64,000 nucleotides of DNA from Gordonia polyisoprenivorans NBRC 16320 = JCM 10675 (GTDB lineage: Bacteria; Actinomycetota; Actinomycetes; Mycobacteriales; Mycobacteriaceae), in assembly GCF_000241325.1 (NCBI RefSeq), contig NZ_BAEI01000004.1:1-64000 (forward strand), written 5' to 3'. This document shows, piece after piece, positions 1 through 8,331 of the stretch. The notes under the pieces are model-generated. The model made no database searches. It worked only from the letters and a program-made list of their open reading frames with translations, and was not told the origin of the DNA. How positions within the stretch are numbered: position 1 is the stretch's first letter; each line of letters starts with the position of its first letter. The position numbers were made by a program, and so were the translations under genes.

Positions 1-3
1 GGG

Positions 4-1071
4 CTAACTGGGCTTGTACCCGCTGACCACCACGTTGTAGAAGAACTTCGGCGGCACGACCTTGCGCAGGACGTTCTCGTCGAGCCAGGTCAGGCGCTTC
101 CACGAGCCGAACGCGAAACCGGCCCAGCCCCAACCGAGTTTGCCCGGCGGCACCGCGGCCTCGAAGGTACGGACCGGCCAGCCGAGCATCGCCGCGGCGA
201 ACTCCTCGGTCGCGGTCTGCACCGACGACGCTCCCGCCGACCGGGCGATGCCCGCCAACTCGTCGGGATCGAAGGTGTGGATGTCGACGACAGCCTCGAG
301 CGCGGCGGCACGCGAGGACTCGTCGAGCTCCTCCTGCGGGCGGCGCCACGACTGCAGCGGACCGAGCTTGGTGAGGTTCGTCGTCAGGTACCAGGTGGCC
401 CGGCTCATCCACCGGGCGTAGAAGTCACCGATCGTCGACGGCTCACCGGCGAAGACGAACCGCCCGCCCGGCTTGAGCACCCGCAACACCTCGCGCAACG
501 CCTGCTCGACGTCCGGAATGTGGTGCAGCACAGCGTGTCCGACGACGAGGTCGAAGGTGTTGTCGTCGTAGGGGATCTTCTCGGCATCGGCGACCCGGCC
601 GTCGACCTCGAGTCCGAGGTTCTCGGCGTTGCGCAGCGCCACCTTCACCATGCCCGGCGACAGGTCGGTGACCGACCCCTTCTCGGCCACCCCGGACTGC
701 ATGAGGTTCAGCAGGAAAAAGCCGGTGCCGCAACCGAGTTCCATCGCCCGCCCATAGGGCAGCCCGCTCGCTGCGCTCCCGGCGGCAGCATCACTCGCCC
801 CGCTCGCTGCGCTCCCGGCGGCAGAATCACTCGCCGGCACCGCGTCGAACCGGCCGCGCGCGTAATCGATACAGCGTTCGTCGAAGCTGATCGACCACTT
901 CTCGTCGTAGGTCTCGGCCTCCCAGTCGTGATAGAGCACCTGCGCGAGCTTGGTGTCGGTCAGCGCCGCCGCGACCTCCTCGGCGCTGGCGTGCGGGTTG
1001 GGCGCCGGATCGACCGGCGACCCGGCACCCGTCTCGTTGTCCGTCTCCGGCTCGTTCTCGGTGGTCGTCAT
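4..1071 (-). CDS. Class I SAM-dependent methyltransferase
   Basis: A methyltransferase of about 355 residues using S-adenosylmethionine; the substrate is unknown. Motif I (MELGCGTGFFLL, about residues 110-121) and a motif-IV-like LVVGHAVLHHIPD segment mark the SAM fold. The C-terminal half is a lipid/ubiquinone-methyltransferase-like extension. I chose the ATG at 1071 because GAGGGAGAGGGA lies just upstream; a GTG at 1098 overlapping the upstream stop is possible. It is last in a three-gene minus-strand run after the enoyl-CoA hydratase, the same pairing as Rv3038c-Rv3039c of M. tuberculosis. Residues about 81-104 are an in-frame duplication (12 residues twice, rich in Ala/Ser/Gly) sitting just before motif I, absent from normal family members as far as I know and probably a surface loop. 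Confidence 0.85.
   Translation of the reverse strand: MTTTENEPETDNETGAGSPVDPAPNPHASAEEVAAALTDTKLAQVLYHDWEAETYDEKWSISFDERCIDYARGRFDAVPASDSAAGSAASGASDAAAGSAASGLPYGRAMELGCGTGFFLLNLMQSGVAEKGSVTDLSPGMVKVALRNAENLGLEVDGRVADAEKIPYDDNTFDLVVGHAVLHHIPDVEQALREVLRVLKPGGRFVFAGEPSTIGDFYARWMSRATWYLTTNLTKLGPLQSWRRPQEELDESSRAAALEAVVDIHTFDPDELAGIARSAGASSVQTATEEFAAAMLGWPVRTFEAAVPPGKLGWGWAGFAFGSWKRLTWLDENVLRKVVPPKFFYNVVVSGYKPS
763..834. repeat. 36-bp tandem duplication inside the methyltransferase gene
   Basis: Two adjacent 36-base copies (763-798 and 799-834) differ at one base. Each contains CGCTCGCTGCGCTCC. The repeat is in frame, adding 12 residues per copy, so the reading frame is kept. Confidence 0.9.
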
Positions 1072-1094
1072 GTGTCCCTCTCCCTCTGCGCGGC

Positions 1095-1883
1095 TCACTT
1101 ACCCGTGAACCGGGCCTTCCCCGGGCCGTTCTCCACGAACGACTCCATTCCGATCTTGCGGTCCTCGGTGGCGAAGAGCGCCGCGAACAGTTGTTCCTCG
1201 ATCTTCAGCCCGGTCGCCAGGTCCACTCCCAGCCCCTGGTCGACGGCCTTCTTCCCGGCGGCCAGCGCCACCGATGCCGCGTTGGCGAACTGGCCGGCCC
1301 ACGCCAGGGCCGCGTTGTAGACCTCATCGGGTGCCACGACCTCGTCGACGAGCCCGATCCGCAGCGCCTCGTCGGCGCCGACGAACCGGCCGGTGAAGAT
1401 CATGTCCTTGGCCTTCGCCGGTCCGACGAGACGGGCCAAACGCTGCGTACCGCCACCACCGGGGATGACACCCAGCAGGACCTCGGGGACGCCGAGCTTC
1501 GCGTTGTCGCCGGCGATACGTCGGTCCGCGCCGAGCGCGACCTCCAAACCGCCGCCGAGCGCGTAACCGGTGATCGCGGCGACCGTGGGCTTGGGGATCT
1601 CCGAGATCGACCCCAACGCGCTCTGCAGGCGACCGGCGACCTTGGCCATCTCCGGATAGGTCATGTCGTTCATCTCTTTGATGTCGGCACCGGCGGCGAG
1701 CACCTTGGGACCGCCGTAGACGACGACGGCCTTGATGTCGTCACGGTCGGTGGCCTGTGCGGCCGCGGCGGCCAGCTCGGACTGGACCTGTCGGTTCAGC
1801 GCATTCATCGGTGGCCGGTTGAGCAGGATGGTGCCCACACCGGGATGGTCGTCGGAGGTCTCCAGAGTCACGAACTCAGCCAT
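1095..1883 (-). CDS. echA17: Enoyl-CoA hydratase/isomerase (crotonase family)
   Basis: A crotonase of 262 residues, predicted to hydrate trans-2-enoyl-CoA in fatty-acid beta-oxidation. Both catalytic glutamates of classic hydratases are visible: in GGGLEVAL and in GVPEVLLG. The second is followed by the usual PGGGGTQRL. The oxyanion-hole segment is AAGADIKEM. Start ATG at 1883; the stop overlaps the GTG upstream of the methyltransferase, and the gene itself overlaps the end of the upstream reductase-like gene by 8 bases, so the three are probably cotranscribed. The N terminus (MAEFV) and the neighbouring methyltransferase match Rv3039c/EchA17, whose exact substrate is not established. Confidence 0.88.
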   Translation of the reverse strand: MAEFVTLETSDDHPGVGTILLNRPPMNALNRQVQSELAAAAAQATDRDDIKAVVVYGGPKVLAAGADIKEMNDMTYPEMAKVAGRLQSALGSISEIPKPTVAAITGYALGGGLEVALGADRRIAGDNAKLGVPEVLLGVIPGGGGTQRLARLVGPAKAKDMIFTGRFVGADEALRIGLVDEVVAPDEVYNAALAWAGQFANAASVALAAGKKAVDQGLGVDLATGLKIEEQLFAALFATEDRKIGMESFVENGPGKARFTGK

Positions 1884-2871
1884 GGTCGAAGGCTACCGTC
1901 TGACGATCAGGCCGTTCGAGCCGTCCCTGCGCCGCGGCGGCGTCGGTGAGATCGGCCATCGTCACCGCACCACGCGCCGCACCGCCGGCGACGAGTTCGG
2001 CGGCGAACGCGGTGAGTACACCGGTCGCCCACGACTGCCGGCGCCCACGAGCGGCCCGGCTGCGCCCGGTACGACGATTCTGCGCAACCACCAGCCATTC
2101 GTCCGAGCCCACGTGCGGAACGCGGTCGAGGAGAATCCCGAGGGCGGGGACCCGACCGGCGAGTGCGAGCGCGCCCGTCGCACTCCGGCTGCTCAGTGCG
2201 AGGTGACTACGCACTCGGACTCCCCGGTCCGCGAGCAGGACATGGTCGGGGAAATCGGCCCGCAGGTAGCGCCGGCGCCGACCGCTGGGCTCCGTGATCC
2301 GACGGGACTGCCGAAGATTGACGATCCGGCATCCCTCGGGCGGGTGATGAACCGGGGTACCGAGCAGCCCGGCGGTCCACTCGACAGCCGCCGCACCGTG
2401 GTGTTCCCCGGTACCCAACACGACTCCGAGGTCGACGTCATCGCCCGGCTCCGTGTCGAGCTCGGCGATCAGCAGGGTGCTCAGTCCGGGCACGAGACCC
2501 GCACCGGTCACGACCGTACCCACCGACGCCTCCGACATGGTGGTCCCGCCGACGTCCTCGCACACCGCCCGGCGCAGCGCGGCCAGATACGCCGAGGTCG
2601 CCGAGATCTCGACGACGGCCGGAGCACCGCAACGCGCCAGCGCCGGCGTCTCCACCCCGGACGCATTGATCACCACGTCGTGCACCGCCGACAGGTGCGC
2701 CAACGTCCGGAGCCCCTCCGGCGCAGTCAAATCGAGTCGAGTCAGATCGAGCCCGATCAGATCCTTTCCGGCGCCGCGCCCGGCCCGCGTCACCACATGC
2801 CCACGTGAACGCAGCTCCTCGACCACCACCCGACCGACCGCACCGCGGGCACCCATCACCAACGCTCGCAT
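1876..2871 (-). CDS. Saccharopine dehydrogenase-like NAD(P)-binding protein
   Basis: A protein of about 331 residues opening with a Rossmann nucleotide-binding motif (MRALVMGARGAVGRVV). The pattern of the first 150 residues resembles the saccharopine-dehydrogenase-like family, which includes trans-acting enoyl reductases and uncharacterised oxidoreductases. The substrate cannot be told. The start at 2871 is chosen because GAGGAGAGTGCG precedes it and the Rossmann motif begins there. It is divergent from a TetR gene with two matching palindromes in between, so that regulator very probably controls it. It overlaps the downstream enoyl-CoA hydratase. Confidence 0.65.
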   Translation of the reverse strand: MRALVMGARGAVGRVVVEELRSRGHVVTRAGRGAGKDLIGLDLTRLDLTAPEGLRTLAHLSAVHDVVINASGVETPALARCGAPAVVEISATSAYLAALRRAVCEDVGGTTMSEASVGTVVTGAGLVPGLSTLLIAELDTEPGDDVDLGVVLGTGEHHGAAAVEWTAGLLGTPVHHPPEGCRIVNLRQSRRITEPSGRRRRYLRADFPDHVLLADRGVRVRSHLALSSRSATGALALAGRVPALGILLDRVPHVGSDEWLVVAQNRRTGRSRAARGRRQSWATGVLTAFAAELVAGGAARGAVTMADLTDAAAAQGRLERPDRQTVAFDHG

Positions 2872-2930
2872 CGCACTCTCCTCAGACCGGCCTTCATCGG
2901 ACCGACGCTCATCACCCGACCGAACAATGT

Positions 2931-2946
2931 CCAAACATTCGTTTGG
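2931..2946. promoter_or_regulatory. TetR operator, copy 1
   Basis: CCAAACATTCGTTTGG is a perfect inverted repeat (6-base arms, 4-base spacer). It lies 60 bases before the reductase-like start on the minus strand. A near copy occurs at 2979. Inferred target of the adjacent TetR protein. Confidence 0.75.
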
Positions 2947-2978
2947 AGATTGCAGCGTAACCCGACAACGCTCAGTTT

Positions 2979-2994
2979 CCAACCAATCGTTTGG
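2979..2994. promoter_or_regulatory. TetR operator, copy 2
   Basis: CCAACCAATCGTTTGG matches the copy at 2931 in its outer arms with one arm base changed; the centres are 48 bases apart. It sits where the -35 region of the TetR gene's own promoter should be (likely -10 TATGGT at 3003-3008), consistent with autorepression. Confidence 0.75.
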
Positions 2995-3014
2995 ACTTTC
3001 GGTATGGTTCGTTC

Positions 3015-3602
3015 GTGGCCTGGGACACCGAGACGACGCGACGCCGACTACTCGACGCCGGCACCCGGCAGTTCGCCGCACACGGCTTCGCCGGGGCACG
3101 CCTCGACGCAATCGGACGCGACGCCGGGGTGAACAAGGAGCGGGTCTACCGCTACTTCGGCGACAAGCGCGGCCTGTTCACCGCGGTGCTGACCCGGGAA
3201 TTGGCGAGCCTTCTCGAGGGGGTCGATCCCGCTGGCGCCGGCCCCGAGGCGATCGGCCGTTTCGCGGGAGCACTGTTCGACCGGTGCGCCGAGCGCCCGC
3301 ACCTGCCCCGGCTCCTGGCCTACGAGAGCCTCGAACTCGACGCCGCGGTCGGCATCGACGCTCGAAACCCGATGTGCGCGAAGAACATCGCCGGATTCCG
3401 AGCGGTAGTGCCCGGCCTGGACCGCACCGGGGCCGAACAACTGCTCTTCAGCGTCATCTCGCTGGTCGTCGGCTGGTGGACGCTGAGCGCCCTGGTGCAG
3501 ACACTGCCGGTGCGGCCCGACGACGCCGCGAGCAGACGCGCCGCTGTCGTCGCCCACGCCACCGCGATGGCAGACTGCACATCAGGGCGCGACGTCGGCT
3601 GA
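3015..3602 (+). CDS. TetR/AcrR family transcriptional regulator
   Basis: A one-component repressor of 195 residues. The N-terminal helix-turn-helix runs from about residue 8 to 55 (RRRLLDAGTRQFAAHG, then DAGVNKERVYRYFGDK). The C-terminal ligand domain has no recognisable ligand signature. I start at GTG 3015: a TATGGT hexamer ends 6 bases before it and no Shine-Dalgarno is visible, so the message may be leaderless. It is divergent from the saccharopine-dehydrogenase-like gene and flanked by two copies of a CCAAnC-GTTTGG palindrome. Twenty-three bases downstream is the LigD-type polymerase gene. Confidence 0.85.
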   Translation: MAWDTETTRRRLLDAGTRQFAAHGFAGARLDAIGRDAGVNKERVYRYFGDKRGLFTAVLTRELASLLEGVDPAGAGPEAIGRFAGALFDRCAERPHLPRLLAYESLELDAAVGIDARNPMCAKNIAGFRAVVPGLDRTGAEQLLFSVISLVVGWWTLSALVQTLPVRPDDAASRRAAVVAHATAMADCTSGRDVG

Positions 3603-3625
3603 CGCATGGCCCGAGAGGAGCGGCG

Positions 3626-4615
3626 ATGGCCCCGTCGGCAGCGAGCGATGCAGGGGAACCGGTGATGCTCACCGTCGGCGAACGGACCATCCGACTGTCG
3701 AGCCCCGACCGCATCTATTTCTCCGAGCGCGGCGAGACCAAACTCGATCTCGCGCACTACTACCTCTCCGTCGGCGACGGCATCGTGCGCGCGCTGCTGG
3801 AGCGCCCGTGCATGCTGCACCGCTTTCCCAAAGGCGTGGATGGAAAGAAGGTGCACCAGAAGCGGATTCCGGCCGGAGCTCCCGACTGGGTGGAGACGAC
3901 CGAGCTGTGGTTCCCCCGGTTCGGACGCACCGCCGACGAATTGTGCGTCACCGAACTGGGCAGCGTGATCTGGGCGGTGCAGATGTCGACGGTCGAGTTC
4001 CACCCCTGGAACTCCCGTCGCGCCGACCCCGAATCGCCCGACGAGTGGCGAATCGACCTCGACCCGATGCCCGACTGCGACTTCGCACGAATCCGCCGGG
4101 TCGCCGGCGTCGTCCACGAGGTCCTCGACGAACTCGGCATCCGCGGGTTCCCGAAGACCTCCGGCGGGCGCGGGCTGCACATCTACGTCCGGATCGTCCC
4201 GGAATGGGGGTTCCCCCAGGTTCGCCGTGCGGCACTGGCATTCGCGAAAGAGGTCGAGCGACGCTGTCCCGCGGACGTGACGACCACCTGGTGGCGCAAG
4301 GACCGTGACCCGTCGGCGGTGTTCGTCGATTACAACCAGAATGCCCGCGACCACACGATGGCCGCGGCGTACTCGGTGCGCGGCAACCCGCGGGCGACCG
4401 TGTCGGCGCCGGTGACCTGGGCCGAGATCGCCGACGTCGAGCCCGACGATTTCACCATCGCCACGATGCCTGCACGATTCGCCGAACTCGGTGACCTGCA
4501 CGCCGAGATCGACGACGTCGCCCATCGCCTCGATCACCTCCTCGAGTGGGCCGATCGCGACGACGCCGCGGGCGGCACGACCGACGACACCGACATCGTC
4601 GACCTCGACGGGTAG
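3626..4615 (+). CDS. Standalone LigD-type primase-polymerase (PolDom)
   Basis: An archaeo-eukaryotic-primase-like polymerase of about 329 residues, homologous to the polymerase domain of the NHEJ ligase LigD. It has the family's SPDRIYF opening, the metal-binding DLD of RIDLDPMPDCDF, the FPKTSGGRGLHIYV active-site histidine segment and the C-terminal FVDYNQNARDHT block. There is no ligase or nuclease domain, so it is like the separate PolD proteins (Rv3730c/Rv0269c type) that extend or fill DNA ends and can incorporate ribonucleotides. Start ATG 3626 follows GAGAGGAGCGGCG. It could be cotranscribed with the preceding TetR gene. No ku or ligD ligase gene is in the window. The C terminus is Asp-rich. 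Confidence 0.88.
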   Translation: MAPSAASDAGEPVMLTVGERTIRLSSPDRIYFSERGETKLDLAHYYLSVGDGIVRALLERPCMLHRFPKGVDGKKVHQKRIPAGAPDWVETTELWFPRFGRTADELCVTELGSVIWAVQMSTVEFHPWNSRRADPESPDEWRIDLDPMPDCDFARIRRVAGVVHEVLDELGIRGFPKTSGGRGLHIYVRIVPEWGFPQVRRAALAFAKEVERRCPADVTTTWWRKDRDPSAVFVDYNQNARDHTMAAAYSVRGNPRATVSAPVTWAEIADVEPDDFTIATMPARFAELGDLHAEIDDVAHRLDHLLEWADRDDAAGGTTDDTDIVDLDG

Positions 4616-4659
4616 AACTCCGCAAAGGGTGACACCACAGAGAGGACACCACAGACCGC

Positions 4660-5301
4660 TCAGAGTCCCACGCGCACACCGATTCCGGCGATGAGCGCCT
4701 CCAGCGCCCAGTCGAAGGTGTCAACCGGCAGTGTCGCCATCTCCTCGCTGAGCGCATATTGCAGGGGCTGCTCGTCGGGGTCGAGGCGGGCGCGTCGGGC
4801 CTCGGCGGTGATGCGATTCTCCCCCGGCACCGGATGCCGGTGCTGCTCTTCGATCACATACCCGGTGACCAACGCGTTGAGCGCGACCAGTGCTCGCTGC
4901 GCATCCAGCGGTGTCATGCCTGCGGCGGCCAGCACCCGGACCGGTTCTTCGAGTCGGCGCAGGGCATCGTCGTCGAGCAGCGTGGTTCCCGAGACCAACT
5001 TGGCCCCGTCACGGTAGGACAGCAGCGTCGTACGGATGCGATGTCCACTGGTCCGCAACAATTCTCGCCAGTCGGCGGCGGCCTCGTCGGGGATCGGCTC
5101 GTCGAGCAGTCGCCGCAGGATGCGCGTGGCCATCTCGTCGGTCAGCTCGGTCATGTCGCGGACGTGGTAGTAGAGCGCACCGGCGCGCACGCCCAATCGG
5201 CCGGCCAGCGCCCGTGCCGTGATCCCGTCGAGGCCGGTCTCCGCGAGCTGCTCGAAGGCGGCGTCGACGATCGCATCCCGGCTCAGCGGCGTCCGTGCCA
5301 C
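4660..5301 (-). CDS. TetR family regulator with TetR_C-type ligand domain
   Basis: A regulator of about 213 residues. The HTH (LSRDAIVDAAFEQLAE, then GVRAGALYYHVRDM) is at the N terminus, and the rest resembles the C-terminal domain of tetracycline-repressor-type TetR proteins. I chose GTG 5301 because AGGGGGA lies 5 bases upstream; an upstream ATG at 5325 would overlap the operator. The gene is divergent from an MDR oxidoreductase, and two identical 15-base palindromes lie between them, so it very likely represses both genes. The inducer is unknown. Confidence 0.85.
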   Translation of the reverse strand: MARTPLSRDAIVDAAFEQLAETGLDGITARALAGRLGVRAGALYYHVRDMTELTDEMATRILRRLLDEPIPDEAAADWRELLRTSGHRIRTTLLSYRDGAKLVSGTTLLDDDALRRLEEPVRVLAAAGMTPLDAQRALVALNALVTGYVIEEQHRHPVPGENRITAEARRARLDPDEQPLQYALSEEMATLPVDTFDWALEALIAGIGVRVGL

Positions 5302-5317
5302 AGATCCCCCTTGACTC

Positions 5318-5332
5318 TTGAACAATGTTCAA
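5318..5332. promoter_or_regulatory. TetR operator TTGAACAATGTTCAA, copy 1
   Basis: A perfect 15-base palindrome, 16 bases before the TetR start. It is identical to the copy at 5354-5368. Confidence 0.85.
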
Positions 5333-5353
5333 TCATCCTAACAGAGGTAAGTT

Positions 5354-5368
5354 TTGAACAATGTTCAA
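5354..5368. promoter_or_regulatory. TetR operator TTGAACAATGTTCAA, copy 2
   Basis: Identical to the copy at 5318, 36 bases away centre to centre. It ends next to the ribosome binding site (AAAGGAG) of the oxidoreductase gene, so binding would block its promoter or early transcription. Confidence 0.85.
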
Positions 5369-5379
5369 AGGAGTAATTC

Positions 5380-6336
5380 ATGAAAGCAGCTCTCGTCACC
5401 GACCTCACCCGCCCACCGATGTATGCCGACCTCGACGCTCCCGTCGCCACCGACGGGTACGTCGAGGTGCAGATGCTCGCCGCCGGGGTGCATCAGATCG
5501 TGCGCTCCATCGCAGGCGGAGCGCACTACTCCTCGGGAGACGAACTCCCCTTCGTCGTCGGCGTCGACGGGGTGGCCGTACTCGACGGGCATCGCGTCTA
5601 CACCGGCGGATGCCCCGACCCATACGGCACCATCGCCGAACGCACAGTGGTGCCCGCGGGATTCGCGGTGCCGATCCCCGATGCGCTATCGAGCGAGACC
5701 GCCGCCGCCGTGGTCAACCCCGCAATGTCGTCATGGATGCCGCTGGTGAAATCCGGTGTCCCTCAAGGAGGCACCGTCGCAGTTCTCGGAGCGACCGGCA
5801 CCGCCGGTACTCTCGCCGTCCGGATCGCCCTGCACCTGGGCGCCGGTCGCGTCGTCGCGGTCGGCCGCAACGCCGCGGTGCTGGCCCGTCTCGCCGAAGA
5901 CCCGCGGGTGCAGACGGTGTCGCTACTCGACGACGATCCCCGAGGGCGACTGGCGGCGGCGTTTGCCGAGGGGATCGACGTGATCCTCGATTACCTCTGG
6001 GGTCCGGTCGCCGAGATGACCCTGGAAGCCCTACGGGCGCACAGCCTCACCGGACGCCACTCCAGCGTGGACTACGTCCAGATCGGCGCACTGGCCGGCC
6101 GGTCGATCACCCTCGACGCCGCCATCCTGCGCGCGCGTCCGATCTCGATCTGGGGCTCGGGTGGTGGATCGATCGACCCGCGTCTGTTATTCGCCGAACT
6201 CCCCGCCCTGCTCGATCTCGCCGCCGCCGGTGGGCTCCCGATCGATGTCCGCACCGCGGCGCTCGCCGACGTCGAGCAGGCGTGGAACTCCCCCGAGCCC
6301 GGCCGGCTGGTCGTGACGATCGGGACTAGAGGGTGA
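5380..6336 (+). CDS. Zinc-independent MDR oxidoreductase (quinone-reductase-like)
   Basis: A medium-chain dehydrogenase/reductase of 318 residues, predicted to use NADPH to reduce a quinone or enone. The nucleotide-binding motif is VAVLGATGTAGTLAVRIA, around residue 132-149. The catalytic zinc ligands of alcohol dehydrogenases are not evident, which fits the quinone oxidoreductase group. Start ATG 5380 follows AAAGGAG. It is the divergent target of the TetR regulator at 4660-5301. The stop runs 11 bases past the stop of the convergent Nudix gene. The real substrate is probably related to the regulator's inducer. Confidence 0.78.
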   Translation: MKAALVTDLTRPPMYADLDAPVATDGYVEVQMLAAGVHQIVRSIAGGAHYSSGDELPFVVGVDGVAVLDGHRVYTGGCPDPYGTIAERTVVPAGFAVPIPDALSSETAAAVVNPAMSSWMPLVKSGVPQGGTVAVLGATGTAGTLAVRIALHLGAGRVVAVGRNAAVLARLAEDPRVQTVSLLDDDPRGRLAAAFAEGIDVILDYLWGPVAEMTLEALRAHSLTGRHSSVDYVQIGALAGRSITLDAAILRARPISIWGSGGGSIDPRLLFAELPALLDLAAAGGLPIDVRTAALADVEQAWNSPEPGRLVVTIGTRG

Positions 6337-7168
6337 TGTCGGGTGGCAGCTGATCGCCGAGACCGGCGAAATAGTCGTCGGAACGGGTGAAAGCCAAGCC
6401 CGACAAGCCCTTTCCAGCGCTCACCACCGGTTCTATCGGCTCGATGGCGCGCTCGGCGTCGAGGAGATCGGCCACGGTCGCGTATCGGGCCACCTCCGTC
6501 AACTGCGCCCACGTCGGGGGCAGCAGGAAATGCTTGCCCGCCGACCACGCGTCGATCGCGTCCTGCGCACTCGCCCACCGGGTGACGTCGGCCTCGGTGG
6601 TCGAACCGTCCGGTTCCTGGCCGGGCGGGACGGCCGCCAGAAAGAAACGGGTGTCGTAGCGGCGCTTCTCGTTGACCGGGGTGATCCAGTGCGCCAGCGG
6701 CCGCAGCAGGTCGGCGCGCAACGTGAGGCCGTGGGCGCGGAGGAAACCGGCGAACGACAGGGATTTGTCGACGAGGGCGGCGCGGTCGTCACGCAACGTC
6801 GCGGGGTCGGGGAACTCCTCGCCCGACGAGGCGAGCAGCACGCCGCATTCCTCGAAGGTCTCGCGTACCGCGGCGCAGACCAGAGCCTGCGCGAGTTCGG
6901 TTGTGGTGGAGAACTGTTCGGCCCACCACTGCGGCGTGGGTCCGGTCCAGGCGAGGTCGGCGTCGCTGTCGCGGGGGTCGACCCCGCCGCCTGGGAACAC
7001 CGTCATACCACCGGCGAACGCCATCTGCTTGACGCGGCGCTGCAGGAACACCTCGATCCCGCCACCGCTGTTGTCGCCACCGTCGCTGTTCTTGCCGCCA
7101 TCGCGCACGAGCACCACGGTCGCCGCGTCACGTAACGGCGCGGCCTGCGGTGCCGACGTCTCTGCCAT
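6326..7168 (-). CDS. Nudix hydrolase with split Nudix box
   Basis: A Nudix protein of about 280 residues. The second half of the box is clear (VRETFEECGVLL), but the GGG that normally begins it (MTVFPGGGVDPRD) is about 45 residues upstream. This inserted arrangement is typical of NUDT19/RP2-like acyl-CoA diphosphatases, so a CoA-ester substrate is a reasonable guess. Start ATG 7168 is preceded by TGGAGG. It is the probable counterpart of Rv3040c, which lies next to an ABC ATPase gene in M. tuberculosis as here. Confidence 0.8.
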   Translation of the reverse strand: MAETSAPQAAPLRDAATVVLVRDGGKNSDGGDNSGGGIEVFLQRRVKQMAFAGGMTVFPGGGVDPRDSDADLAWTGPTPQWWAEQFSTTTELAQALVCAAVRETFEECGVLLASSGEEFPDPATLRDDRAALVDKSLSFAGFLRAHGLTLRADLLRPLAHWITPVNEKRRYDTRFFLAAVPPGQEPDGSTTEADVTRWASAQDAIDAWSAGKHFLLPPTWAQLTEVARYATVADLLDAERAIEPIEPVVSAGKGLSGLAFTRSDDYFAGLGDQLPPDITL

Positions 7169-7286
7169 CGAAGACCTCCAACCCGTCCCGGCCGAGATGT
7201 GTGCCGGGACACCCGTCGACACTATCGCCGGGCCGCGGCACAACCGCATCCAGGGGCGGCCGATCCCGATCGACCGCAGCGACTCG

Positions 7287-8153
7287 TCAGCCGGCGGAAC
7301 GTCGGTGTCCGCCGGCGCGGCGGGACCGGCGGGCGAAGAACCGGCCGTCGACTTTCGACAAGGTGATCTGCTGGCGGAACGCGGTCGACAGGTTCTTGCT
7401 CGTCAACACCTTGTTCAGCAGTCCCTGCTCCACCACGGCCCCCTCCGACAGGAGCATGGCGTGGGTGAATCCGGCGGGGATCTCCTCGACGTGGTGGGTG
7501 ATGAGCACGATCGCCGGCGAGTCGGGGTCGGCGGCCAGCGCGGAGAGCCGTTCGACGAGCTCTTCACGCCCGCCGAGGTCGAGTCCGGCAGCCGGTTCGT
7601 CGAGCAACAGCAGTTCGGGGTCGGTCATCAACGCCCGGGCGATGAGGACCCTCTTGCGTTCACCCTCCGACAGGGTGCCGAAGGCCCGATCTGCGAGGTG
7701 TTCGGCACCCATCGACTCCAGCGATTCGAGCGCCTGTGCCCGATCGACGTCGTCGTAGGTCTCCCGCCACCGGCCGATGACCGAATAGCCGGCGGAGATG
7801 ACGACGTCGCTGACCACCTCGTCGTCGGGGATGCGGTCGGCCAGCGCCGCACTGGCCACGCCGATCCGCGTGGACAGTTCGCGGACCTCGACCTTGCCGA
7901 GTTGCTCGGCCAGCACGAAGGCGATACCGGAACTCGGGTGCAGTTCGGCGGCGGCCATGCGCAGCAGGGTGGTCTTGCCGGCGCCGTTGGGACCGAGGAC
8001 GACCCAGCGCTCATCGAGTTCGACCTGCCAGGTGACCGGACCGACCAGGGACGTGCCGCCGCGAACGACCGCGACGTCACGGAAATCGATCAACAGGTCG
8101 GGGTCGGAGGTGGGCTCGTCGGGCACGGGATCGCTGGCGGTCACGGACTCCAT
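7287..8153 (-). CDS. ABC transporter ATP-binding protein
   Basis: A single ABC ATPase of 288 residues with Walker A GPNGAGKT, signature LSEGERKRV, Walker B LLLLDEPAAGLD and H-loop ITHHVEE. The closest family pattern is ModF/PhnC-like cytoplasmic ATPases; it corresponds in context to Rv3041c. No permease or binding protein is adjacent, so its partner and cargo are unknown. Residues 1-22 are an acidic lead-in and the last 20 residues are basic. Start ATG 8153 follows AGGGCACG. About 120 bases separate it from the Nudix gene downstream. Confidence 0.88.
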   Translation of the reverse strand: MESVTASDPVPDEPTSDPDLLIDFRDVAVVRGGTSLVGPVTWQVELDERWVVLGPNGAGKTTLLRMAAAELHPSSGIAFVLAEQLGKVEVRELSTRIGVASAALADRIPDDEVVSDVVISAGYSVIGRWRETYDDVDRAQALESLESMGAEHLADRAFGTLSEGERKRVLIARALMTDPELLLLDEPAAGLDLGGREELVERLSALAADPDSPAIVLITHHVEEIPAGFTHAMLLSEGAVVEQGLLNKVLTSKNLSTAFRQQITLSKVDGRFFARRSRRAGGHRRSAG

Positions 8154-8331
8154 CGTGCCCTACTCACCGCGCCCGTGGGCACCATCATCGCGATGCGTGT
8201 CCGCCTGGCGCCGGGGTCCGCCGAGGACCTGCCGGGCCGGGCGCGCCGTCACCGGCCGATGTGTGCGCGAGACGACCAAAGTCGGGATCGGGCAAGGGAA
8301 TAGCCGTCCGCCCGACGACCTTGATCAAGGT

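Noticed and set aside
2453-3625. N-terminal extension of the LigD-type polymerase
   Set aside because: The extension is Arg/Ser/Pro-rich junk overlapping the TetR gene; a clear ribosome binding site and family start lie at 3626.
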